The position numbers and the translations under genes are program-made. A model generated the notes under the pieces. That model was not told the origin of the DNA, made no database searches, and saw only the letters and a list, made by a program, of their open reading frames with translations. 64,000 nt of DNA, taken from assembly GCA_003254925.1 (NCBI GenBank), contig QANZ01006230.1:4001-68000 (forward strand), read 5' to 3'. Numbering within the stretch: position 1 is the stretch's first letter; the number at the start of each line of letters is the position of its first letter. Positions 11,801 through 23,800 of this stretch are shown one piece after another. The DNA is from Chamaecrista fasciculata (Eukaryota; Streptophyta; Magnoliopsida; Fabales; Fabaceae).

Positions 11801-14234
11801 TGGAGAGATTACTTAATGGATTTTCTGAGGAACCATCTTTTCAATTTCAATTAATACTACTGACTTCAAAATATCAATTCTTTTTCTTGAGAAAACTATT
11901 AAAACTCCTTATATTTTTTTTATTAATTTCTAAATACCCATATATATGTTCTCCTGCAGATTTTAGAGTAAATAAATGCAAATAAGAGTCGCACAGACAG
12001 TTCAAAGAGCCAAAAAAAAAATAAAATACAATCACACAGAAAACTATGGATCTCAGTCAACAAACTCAACAGATATTAGTTCATATGCATATTATGACAA
12101 ATTGATTAGGCTTACTCAAAAGCTGCAGGAAGCCGGGCCAAGCTACCAAATGGACACCAGTGAAGTCCAAAGGACTGCAAAAACAAAGTTGAAATCATAA
12201 CGTGATAGAAAGGATTAGCATAATATTATCAATGCAAATGAAAATAAACCTTAGTATTCCAACTACACATGCATTAGAAAAAGCACATGATATCACTTTT
12301 TTGACAGTGCCCGGAGAAGAAAATATTTTTATTTTTCTTTACACATACATATGCAAATATAATTCTTTTTATTATTTTTACATAATTTGAAATCAGTTTG
12401 CAAGTCATCAGCAGTCAGGATGTAATTTGCAGCAGTAACAGTGAGGGTGTTATAAGACTAATAAAGACATTTATAAATGCAAATGAGTTGTTCAAAAGAA
12501 GGAAAAAGTGCTAGCACCAAGAAAGGCACAAGTTTTATCAACTTCTGAAAGTACAGGCAAATGTCTGAAAATATTTGCATATTGTCTGAAATAAAAGTAA
12601 AATAAAAAAGCAAAGAAAATTATTGATGTAACTATGTAAAGCTATTTACCAAACAAAACAATTCAAACACATGCTATCAGAAAATTGACATGGCCATTAC
12701 CAATTCGGAGTAGCTCAGATCATAAAGGTCCTCATCATGCGCCCAATCATCCATGTTAAATTCTACATATGGCCGAGAGCCATTAGCAAAAAGCCACTGT
12801 CCTTTTTCAATCTTCCGACAATTGGGACATTGCATTGCGCCTTTAACATTAAATGCTGAACCAATGCAATCTGAATGATTTAAAAAATATAAACATCAGC
12901 ACAAGAATATGACATAGCATAGATGCAGCTATCAGCTCGTCGGAAATTTAATTCTAGGTAAAAACAATAAAACTCAATTCTTACAATTATAGATGAGTCT
13001 TATAGATGTCCCTATTAAAACAATAAGCCAACCACTATGCAATTTTGACATCTGAAAATCCATCTTCAGAGGATTTTAAAAAGCACAATTTTAAACTAGA
13101 ATTATGCATCCATTGACTATAATTTCTTAATTTTATATTTATAAAACAAAGTACCAATAATTCTTAAGTCTGGAGAGGGAAGTACACATCTCACTTCATT
13201 CTATCAGCCGCATTACCATATACTATATCTCTCATCAGTGTCAATTTACCCTTTCTTGCCATTTTCTTCCATGAAATTATCCTCATATTTCTCTAAATGA
13301 AACATAATGCAACCATATACTATGAAACATTCAAGTTCTATTGACCAAAGTCAGAAAATATCACTAAACACAAGTCAACTGCATATGTTGGATCTGGATA
13401 TATTATCAGTGAATTGTTGCAAGTTCATTCAAATCTCACGATTTAAGTGACTCAAATTGACAAGAACCAGACTATTTTTAACTTCCATGCAAACAAACAA
13501 AATTTTGCAGCCCATCTCCATTAATTCAATCTGAATGTCTATTATTCCATCATAAAGCTGACACAATGTACCATGGCATCAAATAACATATTTAACAAGT
13601 CAAACTAACAAAGATTCATAAGCTGTTCACAATTGAAAGTATACGTATCATACTATCATGAAAACATATTCGCCATAGTTGCCCATTCATGGCTTGTTCA
13701 AGATTAAAAAAAAAAATTTATGAACTAAAAGCAGCGGAGACTCGATAATCTCTGGCTTTCCGAAAGTGAGCATATCAGCACTACGACAAGCGCCATGCCT
13801 GGTTGATATTTTCATTCTTTTTTCTTTTTCTATTTCCTTTCATCCCACGCATCCATGGTAAAAAGTGTAACCAGATTTCAACAACTCCAGTCCAAATCAA
13901 TTCCGACTAAGCTTGGCACATTGAATTGTTCATTGAATTTAATCCGATGTTCTTATCGAAAAGCACAAAAGACATAAGTTCTGAATCCGTTACATAGCTC
14001 AAATTCCATGCATCCAAACATACTACAACAATATAATTTCCAGTTCCACCCTTAAATTTACTTACCAAGATGAAATTGATGCCCACATTGGAGCTTGGCC
14101 CACGATCTATCGCCATTATCCACAACGCCATCGAGGCAAATTGAGCAAGACACTGAACCCAAGGACTTGCCTCCAACGGCGATGTCCCCGTCGCCGTCAT
14201 CAACCACGACATCGTCATCAATTCCAAGACCCAT
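8834..14234 (-). CDS. RFI2: RING-H2 E3 ubiquitin ligase, RFI2 type
   Basis: Exons in coding order: 14234-14066, 12870-12701, 12174-12116, 10010-9985, 9885-9498, 9305-8834 (1284 nt, 427 residues). The N-terminus MGLGIDDD is followed at about residues 30-75 by a RING-H2 finger: CSIC, then CGHQFHLDC, then CPNC. GQWLFANGSRP, DEDLYDLSYSEL and LHWCPFG follow in the same order as in Arabidopsis RFI2, a RING protein of red/far-red light and photoperiod signalling. The long C-terminal half is low-complexity and Ser/Pro/Gln/His-rich, ending with a HAWERDHLPPLSSNH block also seen in RFI2. Exon 4 is only 26 nt. The intron between exons 3 and 4 is about 2.1 kb and contains a SINE. The predicted role is ubiquitin transfer in the nucleus; the orthology call rests on remembered sequence. 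Confidence 0.88.
11207..11391 (-). mobile_element. tRNA-derived SINE in RFI2 intron
   Basis: A 185-bp insertion is flanked by 16-bp direct repeats with one mismatch (11191-11206 accaaccctcactatt; 11392-11407 accagccctcactatt). On the minus strand it begins with a tRNA-like head. An A-box-like stretch (GTTGGTCCAAATG) lies in 11364-11386 and a B-box-like GGGTTCATTTCC at 11325-11336. A body with GGGGCCTG and a GGGAAGCCC end follows, a layout I recognise from common dicot SINEs. It lies in the same orientation as the host gene, deep in the intron, so it is probably neutral. Confidence 0.75.
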
Positions 14235-14430
14235 CACAAACCGAAAGCTTCAAAACCCTAAGTTTGCAACAGTGAATACACCATTCAATATTCGCCTCGA
14301 AGGCGGAGGTTTGTATCTGAGATCTAAATTCTTGTCCAGAGAGAGGAGAGGAGGAAGACGAATATGGTTTTGGTTTTGGGATTCCAATATTAGATTGGAG
14401 AAAGGAAAAATCTGCCTTCTCTGTCCGTCT

Positions 14431-14496
14431 TTCTCACTCTTTCTCTCTCTCTCTCTTTCTCTTTCTCTCTCTCTCTCTCGTTCTTTCTCTCTCTAT
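14431..14496. repeat. CT-rich microsatellite upstream of RFI2-like start
   Basis: Interrupted (CT)n tract about 200 bp upstream of the RFI2-like start codon (on its strand a GA-rich leader or core-promoter tract). GA/CT tracts near plant transcription starts are common promoter elements. Confidence 0.7.
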
Positions 14497-14697
14497 CCCT
14501 GACTGTTTATTTTGCACCGTTGGATTATCTTCTGTAAACGCTGGCCAAACGAAGCTGATCCACGGCTCACATTGATCTGGTAGCTTTTTGTCAGATTTGA
14601 TTATTAATTATTATTAGTTCACGCGGTTGTTCCCATATTTTTCTTTATAATTCTAGTTTATACTTAATATTAAATCATTTATAATCCATACATATTA

Positions 14698-14937
14698 GAA
14701 TCATTATTTAATATTTATGATTTTATTACATTTATAATTCAATTTCTATGTTTGTTCTCTAATTTGGATCCTCATGAATTCGATAAATAGATTATAATTT
14801 ATACATATCAGAATCATTATTTAATTTCGTCCAAAAAAAAGAATCATTATTTAATATTTATGATTTTATTACTTTTATAATTCAATTTCTATGTTTGTTC
14901 TCTAATTTGGATCATCATGAATTCCATAAATAGAAAG
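14698..14937. repeat. Tandem-like duplication of about 95 bp
   Basis: 14698-14791 and 14842-14935 share a run beginning agaatcattatttaat and ending in aattc.ataaatag with few differences. They are separated by about 50 bp that itself repeats 'agaatcattattta'. There is no coding potential. This is a local duplication in the intergenic DNA upstream of the RFI2-like gene. Confidence 0.8.
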
Positions 14938-15230
14938 TTTATGCGTGTTTTAACTATAATCAATATATCAATATATTTTCTATAAATAATAGATAATATC
15001 AATCAAAGTCAAATAAGATCGCAATAAATATTTAACATGATTATGTTTTCAAATCATATAATCAGTAATTTTATAACACGCTGATCATGAACTAATAAAA
15101 TTGGATAGCAAGCATAATAATACAACTTTTAAAAATATATAGTGATTACTTTAGGATGAATAATTTTGACGTAATATATTGTTTATATTAGTTTTTACAT
15201 GTAATCTACATATCTATATATATATATATA

Positions 15231-15330
15231 CTAGGGGCTTTGCGTGCCCTAACGGGCACGCAAATATGTATGTAAAATAAATAATGGACTAAATTGTTAA
15301 CTTAGTAAAGAAAGAGAGACCGAATAATAA
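15231..15330 (-). mobile_element. Helitron 3' end (element extends to the right)
   Basis: On the minus strand this copy ends with hairpin GCGTGCCC-GTTA-GGGCACGC (15242-15261), spacer AAAGCCC and CTAG, followed by host T inside a (TA)n tract at about 15212-15230. It matches 7082-7169 almost base for base over the last 88 bp. The element body should continue rightward, but the 5' end (TC after A) could not be placed. The body is further disrupted by, or adjoins, the MULE that starts at 15658. Confidence 0.75.
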
Positions 15331-15657
15331 ATTTTCTCTTATTTTTAATTTCATAGACTATAGTTTTAAACATGAACGACCAGAAAGGGGTGGAGCCATA
15401 TAATATAAGATAAATGATTGTTACTGATTTAGGATGATTATAAACAATATATTATGCCACTTTAATCTCAAGGTTAACAAACATATTATGAACTGGTTTA
15501 AGACTTAGTTATAGTCTTGGAGGAATTATTTTTCGATTTAATTGTTAGGGAATCTTGATATACATTAATTAAAATTTTGTTCTATATCGTACTTTAAAAA
15601 AGAAACAATTGAGATATTGTGCTTCAGCCTTCATGTGTAACAAAATAAAATAAAATA

Positions 15658-17029
15658 GTTTAAAGTGTATTTTGGTTTCATAACTTTTTTTTTTTTCACT
15701 TTTTATCTCATATTTTATTCAGGTTGCAGATTTTGACTCGTCTCATATATTTGGATTAAGTTGTAAAATTGGTTTATATCTTTTAGATTGCGTAATTTGT
15801 CTTATATCTTTGGGTCAGGTGTGAAATTGATTTCATATCTTTGGGTTAGACAGTGAGACTATGATAAAACTTTTTAGAAATATGAGATTAATTTTGTAAC
15901 TTGATCAAAAGATAGAAGACTAAGAGTGATACGAGACCAAATAGAGCCGTCAAAGTGGGCCAACCCGTGTGCCGCATTGGCCCACCACGGGTTATAGGTT
16001 ATACGGGTTGGCTCACCCGGGCTAGAATATTTGGTGAGCCAGAATTTCGCCAACCCGACTCACCAGCTTGGTGAGCCGGATTTGTTCACTTAACCCGGTG
16101 AGCCCGGTTGGCTCACTTAACCCACTAAAATTTTTATTTTTTATTTTTGCTTTAAACTTCAAAGTATATTTTATTTTTGCAACATGTTATTTTCTTTTGT
16201 ACATACATGATACATTATAAATTTATAATTTATACATACTGCTGCAGGATTGTAAAACAACACATATATATATACCATCAATTTTTTTTTGGCCTAGAAA
16301 GAATTGCATTCAACAAAACACCAAACAAAACAATACCACAGTTCACGGAAAAAGGAAAGCAAACAGCAGCAAAAATCCAGCATCAAAACAACAACTAACA
16401 GCAAACTAAAAAACCAGTAAAACCCAGAAAAAGCAGCAGCGAAATCAGCCTTCACCTTTCCTCATCAGATTTTTTTTTTGAACATCAAATTGACATAAAT
16501 ATAAAGTTGTGATCCGTGGACTGTGTTTGTGGTTGTGGGCACGACGAAACTGAGAGTGTGAGGCAGTAAGTGTAAGTTTATTGAATTAGAAAGTGAGTGG
16601 GTGTGAGTCGTGTGATTGTGAATTGTGATACTCATATGGGAAATTAATTGAATTATTATTTATTAATATGTGAAATGTTTTTATTGTTTTAAATTTATGG
16701 TATTTATTTTTAAATTTTATAATTTTTTTTATATGGTGGGTTGGTGAGCTAATCCACCAACTCACCGGGGTTAGCTCACCATGGCTCACGGGTCAGGTGA
16801 GTCAGCTCACACGGGTTAAAATTATTGGTGAGCCAGGACTTTATCAACCCTGTTCACCTTTTTTGCGGGTTAAACGGGTCTAACCCACGAGTTGGAACCC
16901 ATTTTGACGGCTCTAAGATCAAATATATAATTTTTTTGCAAAGATACAAGATAAAAAATGCAAAAAAAAAGTTATAAGACCAAATTAAAATTTGAGCAAA
17001 ACTTATGGGACCAAAAGTGCACTTTGGCC
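15658..17029. mobile_element. Fold-back Mutator-like element with nested hAT
   Basis: The terminal inverted repeats are GTTTAAAGTGTATTTTGG on the left and the complement of GGCCAAAGTGCACTTTTGG on the right. A perfect 9-bp target duplication aataaaata lies at 15649-15657 and 17030-17038. The arms are made of repeated 'atatctttgggtcag / ttataagaccaaa' modules. Without the nested 974-bp hAT element the MULE is about 390 bp and non-coding. The 9-bp duplication places it in the Mutator superfamily. Confidence 0.85.
15942..16915. mobile_element. Non-autonomous hAT element nested in MULE
   Basis: Terminal inverted repeats are TAGAGCCGTCAAAGTGGG / TAGAGCCGTCAAAATGGG. The 8-bp target duplication agaccaaa (15934-15941) / agatcaaa (16916-16923) has one mismatch. 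Sub-terminal regions are full of alternating 'ggtgagcc' and 'aacccgg' motifs in both orientations, typical of hAT ends. No transposase is seen, so it is a deletion derivative or MITE-like copy. It inserted into the MULE after that element had landed. Confidence 0.88.
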
Positions 17030-17038
17030 AATAAAATA

Positions 17039-18930
17039 TTAAAAACGGTATATATAATAGCAGCATGTTATGACAATTATGATTGGATGAAGAATCATTG
17101 GAGAAAACACTTGAAGGTAGAATTATATTTATAATTGATATATGAGATTTGTTATTAAGAATCTAAAAATTAGCACAAAAATATTTTTGTAGCTAACAAA
17201 CCAATAAAGATAACAAAAATTATTGATTGTTGCATGGTCGTCATTTGTATATTCTCAATATACTTGAAACATAGAAGATTGATTATTGGGGAATTAGTGG
17301 AGACATGCATGATGAATGAAAAAATTCTGTGTGGTCGTTTCTTATTGTTCGCTGAATCTGTCGTGTGTTTTAGGTTAGCTCCATTTTTATTAATTAATCT
17401 TAATCCTAATTAATTTTTTTTTTATTGCCTTTCAATTTACGTACTATAATTAAACTTTGTCCCTCGTGTTTATTTTCTCGTTCAATCAAATCTTAAGAGC
17501 ACCTTTCACCCTTTTTACTCATAAGAACGGGAACATTAATGGTGTAAATGGAGAATAATGATTATTATTATTGTAATTTATTCAAAATACACTCATGTCA
17601 TAACTAATTTCAATCCCTGTAGGGCTATTGGCTATAACATATTTTTCTTCACTGCATAATGAAGAAAACAAAAACAAAAAATAACACTGCCTTTTGATCC
17701 ATAATGATGACGCAAAGTGATAATATGAACCATGAAGCCCTCAAAACTGTAATTTTGGTGGCTAATAATGGAAAAGAAATGAAATTATCTTTTGGAATAT
17801 TTCATAAATGAGATAAATTAGGTCAAATAGATGTGTGTAAGTTAAAGGAGGGTCAACTGTTACTGTATGATATGTGATAAACTCTATTATTGTTCTTATC
17901 GCAAGAAGCCATCTTTATAAAGGATATGTCGCTCACATCGAAAGCATATTCGAACCCACTGGGATTCCAAAACGGAAGATACTTTATTTTTAATTAATTA
18001 CCCACTGTTCCACTTGGAGTGAATTGTCTATTTTAAAGTTATTATTATTCGTTTTTAAATTAAAGTTCTAAGTTCAAACAAAATAGTGCTATACAAAATA
18101 AATTATTTATAATTATCTTAATCAATTAATAAGTATTTGTATTGATATAATAAAATATTTTTTGCTCGACTAATCTTTTAAACGAGATTAATCTAATGAA
18201 CGACTCGAATTATTTCAAATCATAAGTAAACAAAAATGTAACCATCCTAATTATTAAGATTAAATAAGTTTATAAAATATTTGTATTAATATTTATAATT
18301 TTAAAATTTGAATTTTAATCTTTCCCTTAAATAAGTTGAATTAATAGTAAACAATTTGATATTATTTAAATAAAATTTTAAATTCAAAATCTTATAAGAA
18401 AAATAATTTTAATTGTATTATTGACTAATGAAAATAAAACTTATAAATCACTCAAGGACTCAATTGAAATGTCAAAATCGCTTTTTTATTGATTTTGTTT
18501 GGTATAGTTAAGCAACTTGTTTTTAATTATTTAGTTAATAATTATTTCAAATTAATGTGAGCATTTCGATCAAAAATATTTATTCCAGAGCATTGAATAA
18601 ACATCTCCATGTAGAATGACAAACACTACCCTAATATAGTAATTTATTAATCAATCTCTTAATCAAACGATAAATTTCACCTTTAAATTTTTAAAAAATT
18701 CTATAATCAGAGGTTTATCTTTAAATAAAAGATACACAACAAAAAATTCAGTTTAGTTATTATTATCGAGTGGATATCCTAACTTAAAAAAGAATGTGTA
18801 TTGTTGGAGTAAGGACAATAATAGGATTAAGAATTCAATTTGGAATTTTGGAAAAGAGGGTCAACTTGTAACGCAAATTGCAAATATCTGAAAATCTGAC
18901 CGTCCACTTGACTGACAAAAAAAAAAAATT
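17039..18930. other. AT-rich intergenic DNA upstream of TCTP
   Basis: No gene is supported. The sequence is AT-rich with few features; the last few hundred bases are presumably the TCTP promoter. No transposon ends were recognised here. Confidence 0.4.
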
Positions 18931-18934
18931 GGTC

Positions 18935-18988
18935 TATAAAAGCTTACCGCCTCTACGCACAAGAACCTCCTAGCGCTTCTCTCTCGAC
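18935..18988 (+). promoter_or_regulatory. TCTP core promoter and pyrimidine-rich leader
   Basis: A TATA box (TATAAA, 18935-18940) is followed about 30 bp downstream by a pyrimidine-rich stretch (CCTCCTAGCGCTTCTCTC). TCTP messages belong to the 5'-TOP class in animals, and a pyrimidine-rich start would fit; in plants this is inference. The leader runs to the ATG at 19030 and is GA-rich near its end. Confidence 0.6.
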
Positions 18989-19029
18989 ACAAACAGGAAG
19001 AAAGAAAGAGAGAGAATATAATTGTAACC

Positions 19030-20179
19030 ATGCTTGTATATCAGGATCTTCTTACAGGTTAGTTTTCATCTTCAATTTCGGTTTGTTGTTTTTCTCTTCT
19101 TTAAAATCTCGTAGTAATTGGGTTCGCGTGAATAATAAGCTGTTATGTTCTCTGATGCCGATCTCCTCGTATGCATGTCTTTATTATGTATGCATTTAAT
19201 AATCAATTCGAAGCTTCACATGCGACCCAGTTTGTAAGAATTATACACGATTTTAGAGTTATATATAGATTTTGTCGCTGACGGATTTGGTAAATACGTT
19301 CATCCAACCACGATAATTTCTTGATGCTTCTACTCACGTGTTGAATTTTCAGGTGATGAGCTTCTCTCCGATTCGTTCCCATACAAGGAAATTGAGAATG
19401 GAATGCTGTGGGAAGTTGAAGGAAAGGTTAGGAAATAGGAATTATTTAGAATTGACATACTTCGGGTCCTCTGTTATTGCATATGCATAAATATTTTCAC
19501 GTGTACCACGATATAACTCTATAATCTATATGGCTTACCAATTCAATGTATGTATGTATGTATGGCAGTGGGTTGTTCAAGGGGCAGTCAACGTAGATAT
19601 TGGCGCTAATCCTTCTGCTGAAGGAGGAGAAGAAGATGAAGGTGTAGATGATCAAGCTGTGAAGGTGGTTGATATTGTTGACACTTTTAGGCTGCAGGTA
19701 ATTAAGGAAGATTTTATGTTCCTTTGAACCATGAGTTGTCATTGTTCTTTCTATGTATAAATGTTTTTTTTTTCTTTTTTCAGGAGCAACCGGCCTTTGA
19801 TAAGAAGCAATTTGTGACTTTTGTGAAGAGATATATTAAGTTGCTGACACCCAAATTAGAGCCAGAGAAACAGGAATTGTTTAAGAAGCACATTGAGGGA
19901 GCAACCAAGTACCTGTTGTCAAAGCTCAAGGACCTTCAATTGTAAGTTTCACTGTCTTTCGTGTTCCTTGATTTTTAATACGTGTACTTCAATGAATGGA
20001 CTAATTGGAGGTCATTTTTCCAAATAAGTTGTACTCACTGTTTGGGGTGCTAATGTGGCAGTTTCGTGGGGGAGAGTATGCACGATGATGGAAGCGTGGT
20101 GTTTGCATACTACAAGGAAGGTGCTACTGATCCAACTTTTATCTACTTTGCCTATGGATTGAAGGAAGTCAAGTGTTGA
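19030..20179 (+). CDS. TCTP: Translationally controlled tumor protein homologue
   Basis: Exons 19030-19057, 19353-19426, 19569-19697, 19784-19941, 20062-20179 (507 nt, 168 residues, the standard plant length). It begins [18 protein letters not shown] and contains the family signature [15 protein letters not shown]. The flexible acidic loop is followed by [11 protein letters not shown] and the helical hairpin ([33 protein letters not shown]). It ends with [20 protein letters not shown] and a terminal KEVKC. TCTP is an abundant cytosolic protein that promotes growth and cell-cycle progression and has been linked to TOR and Rab-type small GTPases. It is transcribed towards RPT5, with 714 bp between the two stop codons. 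Nothing is abnormal. Confidence 0.97.
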
Positions 20180-20893
20180 GTACATGGATGCAGGCTAATA
20201 TAGCTATCCTCCAGTTATGATATTTGAGATGAGAAGAAGCTCTCACTTATAAATTATGATTATGTCTAGTCTAAGTTTCGGTTTTGGCAAGTTTTAGAGT
20301 GTCATCTTATGTGTTGTGTTGTGACTTGTGAGAGACTATATTTCTATAATAATAATTTAGTTGAGCTATTTGTGATTGGGCAGCGGTTCCTTTGTTATTG
20401 ACTGATTTCTCTCACCAGCGAGTTGTTATAAATGCTATCGTCGACCTTGTCCTGCTAATTGTGAAATTCCTTTACATTTTGTTTGGAAATAATGGTTTCA
20501 GTTATCCCGGATAATACGACGTTTTTACATATTCAATTCGATCGAATGCAATTATCGTTTCTGTCGCCCTCATTTAATTTCTTACAATGGTCCACCTTCG
20601 TCCCTTTTGGAGCAAGAACTAGCATACGGCTTGAAGTTGATTCCCAAAAGAATTAACAATATTTATCGTTTTGGGAAAGTACAAGATCATACTTCTATTT
20701 TAGAAACAATAGCAAACTGATCGTACTTCTGTAAATAAAGAATGTACGACAAATAATATCTTTCCTTAAAGAAAATAATTTTGGGTTATATTAGGTTACA
20801 TATCATAAGAAATGTCGAATATCATAATAAGCTTGAATTGTTTAAGTTGAGAACTTAAAAAGAACGGGGAAAAAGGAAAATTCCAGAACGCAT

Positions 20894-23800
20894 CTATGCA
20901 TAATAATTCAAGCTGGCTTTCTTCTTTGCTTGGACTTGAATAATACCTTCGTTGAAGTCCTCGTGGTTCACCTGTAATCAGTCAGAAAAGAGTAAGAATA
21001 ATAACTCCCACAAAACGAACTGACATTTAAGTTGATGCAACAAATACAAAAGCATGTTGTCAAGAAAATTCTTGAATGCTCAAAATTTTAGAGTCATCAT
21101 AAAACCAGGTATATTAACAAAAGTAATGAAAAGCTCCAAACGGCAATATCTACCCAAGCGTCACAATTGCTTGATTAATGATGATTTTCAAATCATTTAT
21201 ACTTTTAAATATAAGGAGGAACAGACCTCAGTTGCATCGCGACGAAGGGCCAACATGCCTGCCTCAACACAGACAGCTTTAAGTTGGGCTCCATTAAAGT
21301 CATCTGTGGAGCGGGCTAATTCTTCAAAGTTGACATCCGGGTGAACATTCATCTTCCGAGAATGGATCTAAAATAATATCATTTTGAAGTTATTCAGTAC
21401 AAACTCCGTTTGACCAAGTATACGCAGATAGAGTTAGAAGAAGCTAAACCTGCAGAATTCGAGCTCTTGCTTCTTCAGTCGGATGTGGGAACTCAATTTT
21501 TCGATCCAATCGACCAGATCGCATAAGAGCAGGGTCTAGGATATCAGCACGGTTTGTTGCTGCTATCACCTAGAGTTTACAAGAAGAAATGAAAATGACA
21601 TTTGTCACACCTGACATCCTGGAGGGAAATGTCGTTTATGACTTTTTAAAAAGAAACGGAGTCGCCACCAAATTTTTATAAAAGAACCTTACCCCCAAAG
21701 ATTGTTAAAATAATTGCCCGAAATATTTTTAAAAATTACAAAAAAGCCCGGACCAAATGCGGTGTTCACAACATTTCAAGTTCTAAAATCCATGTCCATA
21801 TATAAAACGAGAGGGAACTATACAAGACACTAATAACCAGTTGATTTTACAATACAAAACCTTTTGTTATAGGATAAGTACAAGCCCAATCCAGCAAATA
21901 TCTTCAGAGCTTTTTTAGCGACTTCAGTCAGAAACAGATGAACAAAGAAAATAGGGAACAAAGGCAAACCTTAATCCGGTCATCACTACTAAAACCATCT
22001 AGCTGATTGAGCAATTCTAACATAGTTCGCTGTACCTCCCTATCTCCACTCACTTCACTGCAGTCAGCCACAAGATATTATATCATAAGGTCTCCAAACT
22101 GCAATACTTTAGATTCAATGGGTATACAGATGCAGATAAAAAGTCCAGCTGCTTATACCTATCAAATCGCTTTGTGCCAATTGCATCAATTTCATCTATA
22201 AAAATAATGCAAGGAGACTTCTCTTTTGCCAGCTGAAAGGCATCACGGACAAGTTTTGCTCCATCTCCTATGAACATCTGAAAAAAATTATTGATTAGGT
22301 CATTCCCACTTCAAAGTACAAATCAAATTATAAAGACATAAAATAAACTTCATGCACTGCACTTTCCAACAGAGAAACATGGTTCTTACAGTCTTAACAT
22401 CAAAATGTGAAAACAAGAGAAAAACTATAAACAACAAGCAAAAATGAAATCATTAGCCTTAACATGAAATTCAAAAGGCAAACACCACTGGTCAGAAATT
22501 GTCATACCTGGACCAGTTGTGGGCCTGCCAGTTTCAGAAAAGTGGCATTTGTTTGTGCTGCACAAGCGCGGGCCATTAATGTTTTCCCCGTCCCTGGAGG
22601 ACCATATAAGAGCACTCCCTTAGGTGGACGAATTCCTAACTTTTGGAACCTCTCTTTGTGGGTCATTGGCAAGACAATGGCTTCAACTAATTCTTGGATC
22701 TGTCAATATTAACAATGAACTCTTCTTAGCTTACATTAAGTCAAGAAAACACATTTTATAAATCATGCCCATAATAGTCTCACCTGCTTCTCTAACCCAC
22801 CAATGTCATTGTAGTCCTCAGTTGGCTTTTCATCAACTTCCATTGCCTTCACTCTAGAATCATACTCAGAAGGCAATGTATCCAAGATTAAATAACTATC
22901 TTTATTAACACCAACCAGATCACCAGGTTTTAATTTATCAGGGTCAACAAGCCCAACAACTGGAAGGAAGATTGTCTGCAGTCAAAAGAAACATAAATTG
23001 ATTCAAGAGTTTCTGTGACAAATAATTGATCCCAAACACACTGTGTTGACTAGGGACTGCCAAAAGAGAACAAAAAACTAAATAATATGACTGTAAACCC
23101 AAAACAACATCTTATAAAAACCAGAAGTTGAAATGTCCAAATGGCTCATTCCCCATTCCCCAACCAAAAATATGAAATAACCAGCAGGATCACCTGTCGA
23201 GTAGATGTCTTTAGCACAACACATTTGCCCTTCCTCTGTGAGTCAAGGTCAATATTGGCACCATCTTCTTCAGCTTCATCTTCAGGGTTCATTTCCAGAA
23301 TCTGGAGGAATGAATATCAGGTCAAGATAAGAAGACTGAAACATTTACAGTAACCCCCATGGAATATATACTACTAGATAGTGTGACCAAGCTACTCAAA
23401 CTTTGACTAAGGGTAAATATTAAAATACAAGTTATTATGTGCCACCCTTTTCAATGTGAAAGACAAGAATGCATGTCTTCAAATCAGATTGGAGTTTCTG
23501 ATAACTGATGCAGGGCCAAAAAGGTACTGAATAGCTGAAATAGTGATGTACGTGAGAAATGATAAAGAAATGAATTAAAAAATGATATAAAAAACTTTGA
23601 AAACTTGAAATATCACTTCAGGAATCAGGATGATATGTATCTTTTTTTTTGTGTGGTAAGGAAATCGACTAGTATTTTACCTTTTAACTAAAATGAATAT
23701 GGGTATGATTTATGAAGGTCTTATACATAATCTCACAATTCCCAAAATAAAACCTCTTTCCCACTACCAATTAACAAAAATAATTGTCACTGTATACAGT

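Noticed and set aside
16177-16398. Small open frame inside the hAT at 15942-16915
   Set aside because: AT-rich, low complexity, no transposase motif.
21590-21830. Dispersed-repeat sequence in RPT5 intron as a complete transposon
   Set aside because: No ends, target duplications or tail could be found; kept only as a possible fragment.
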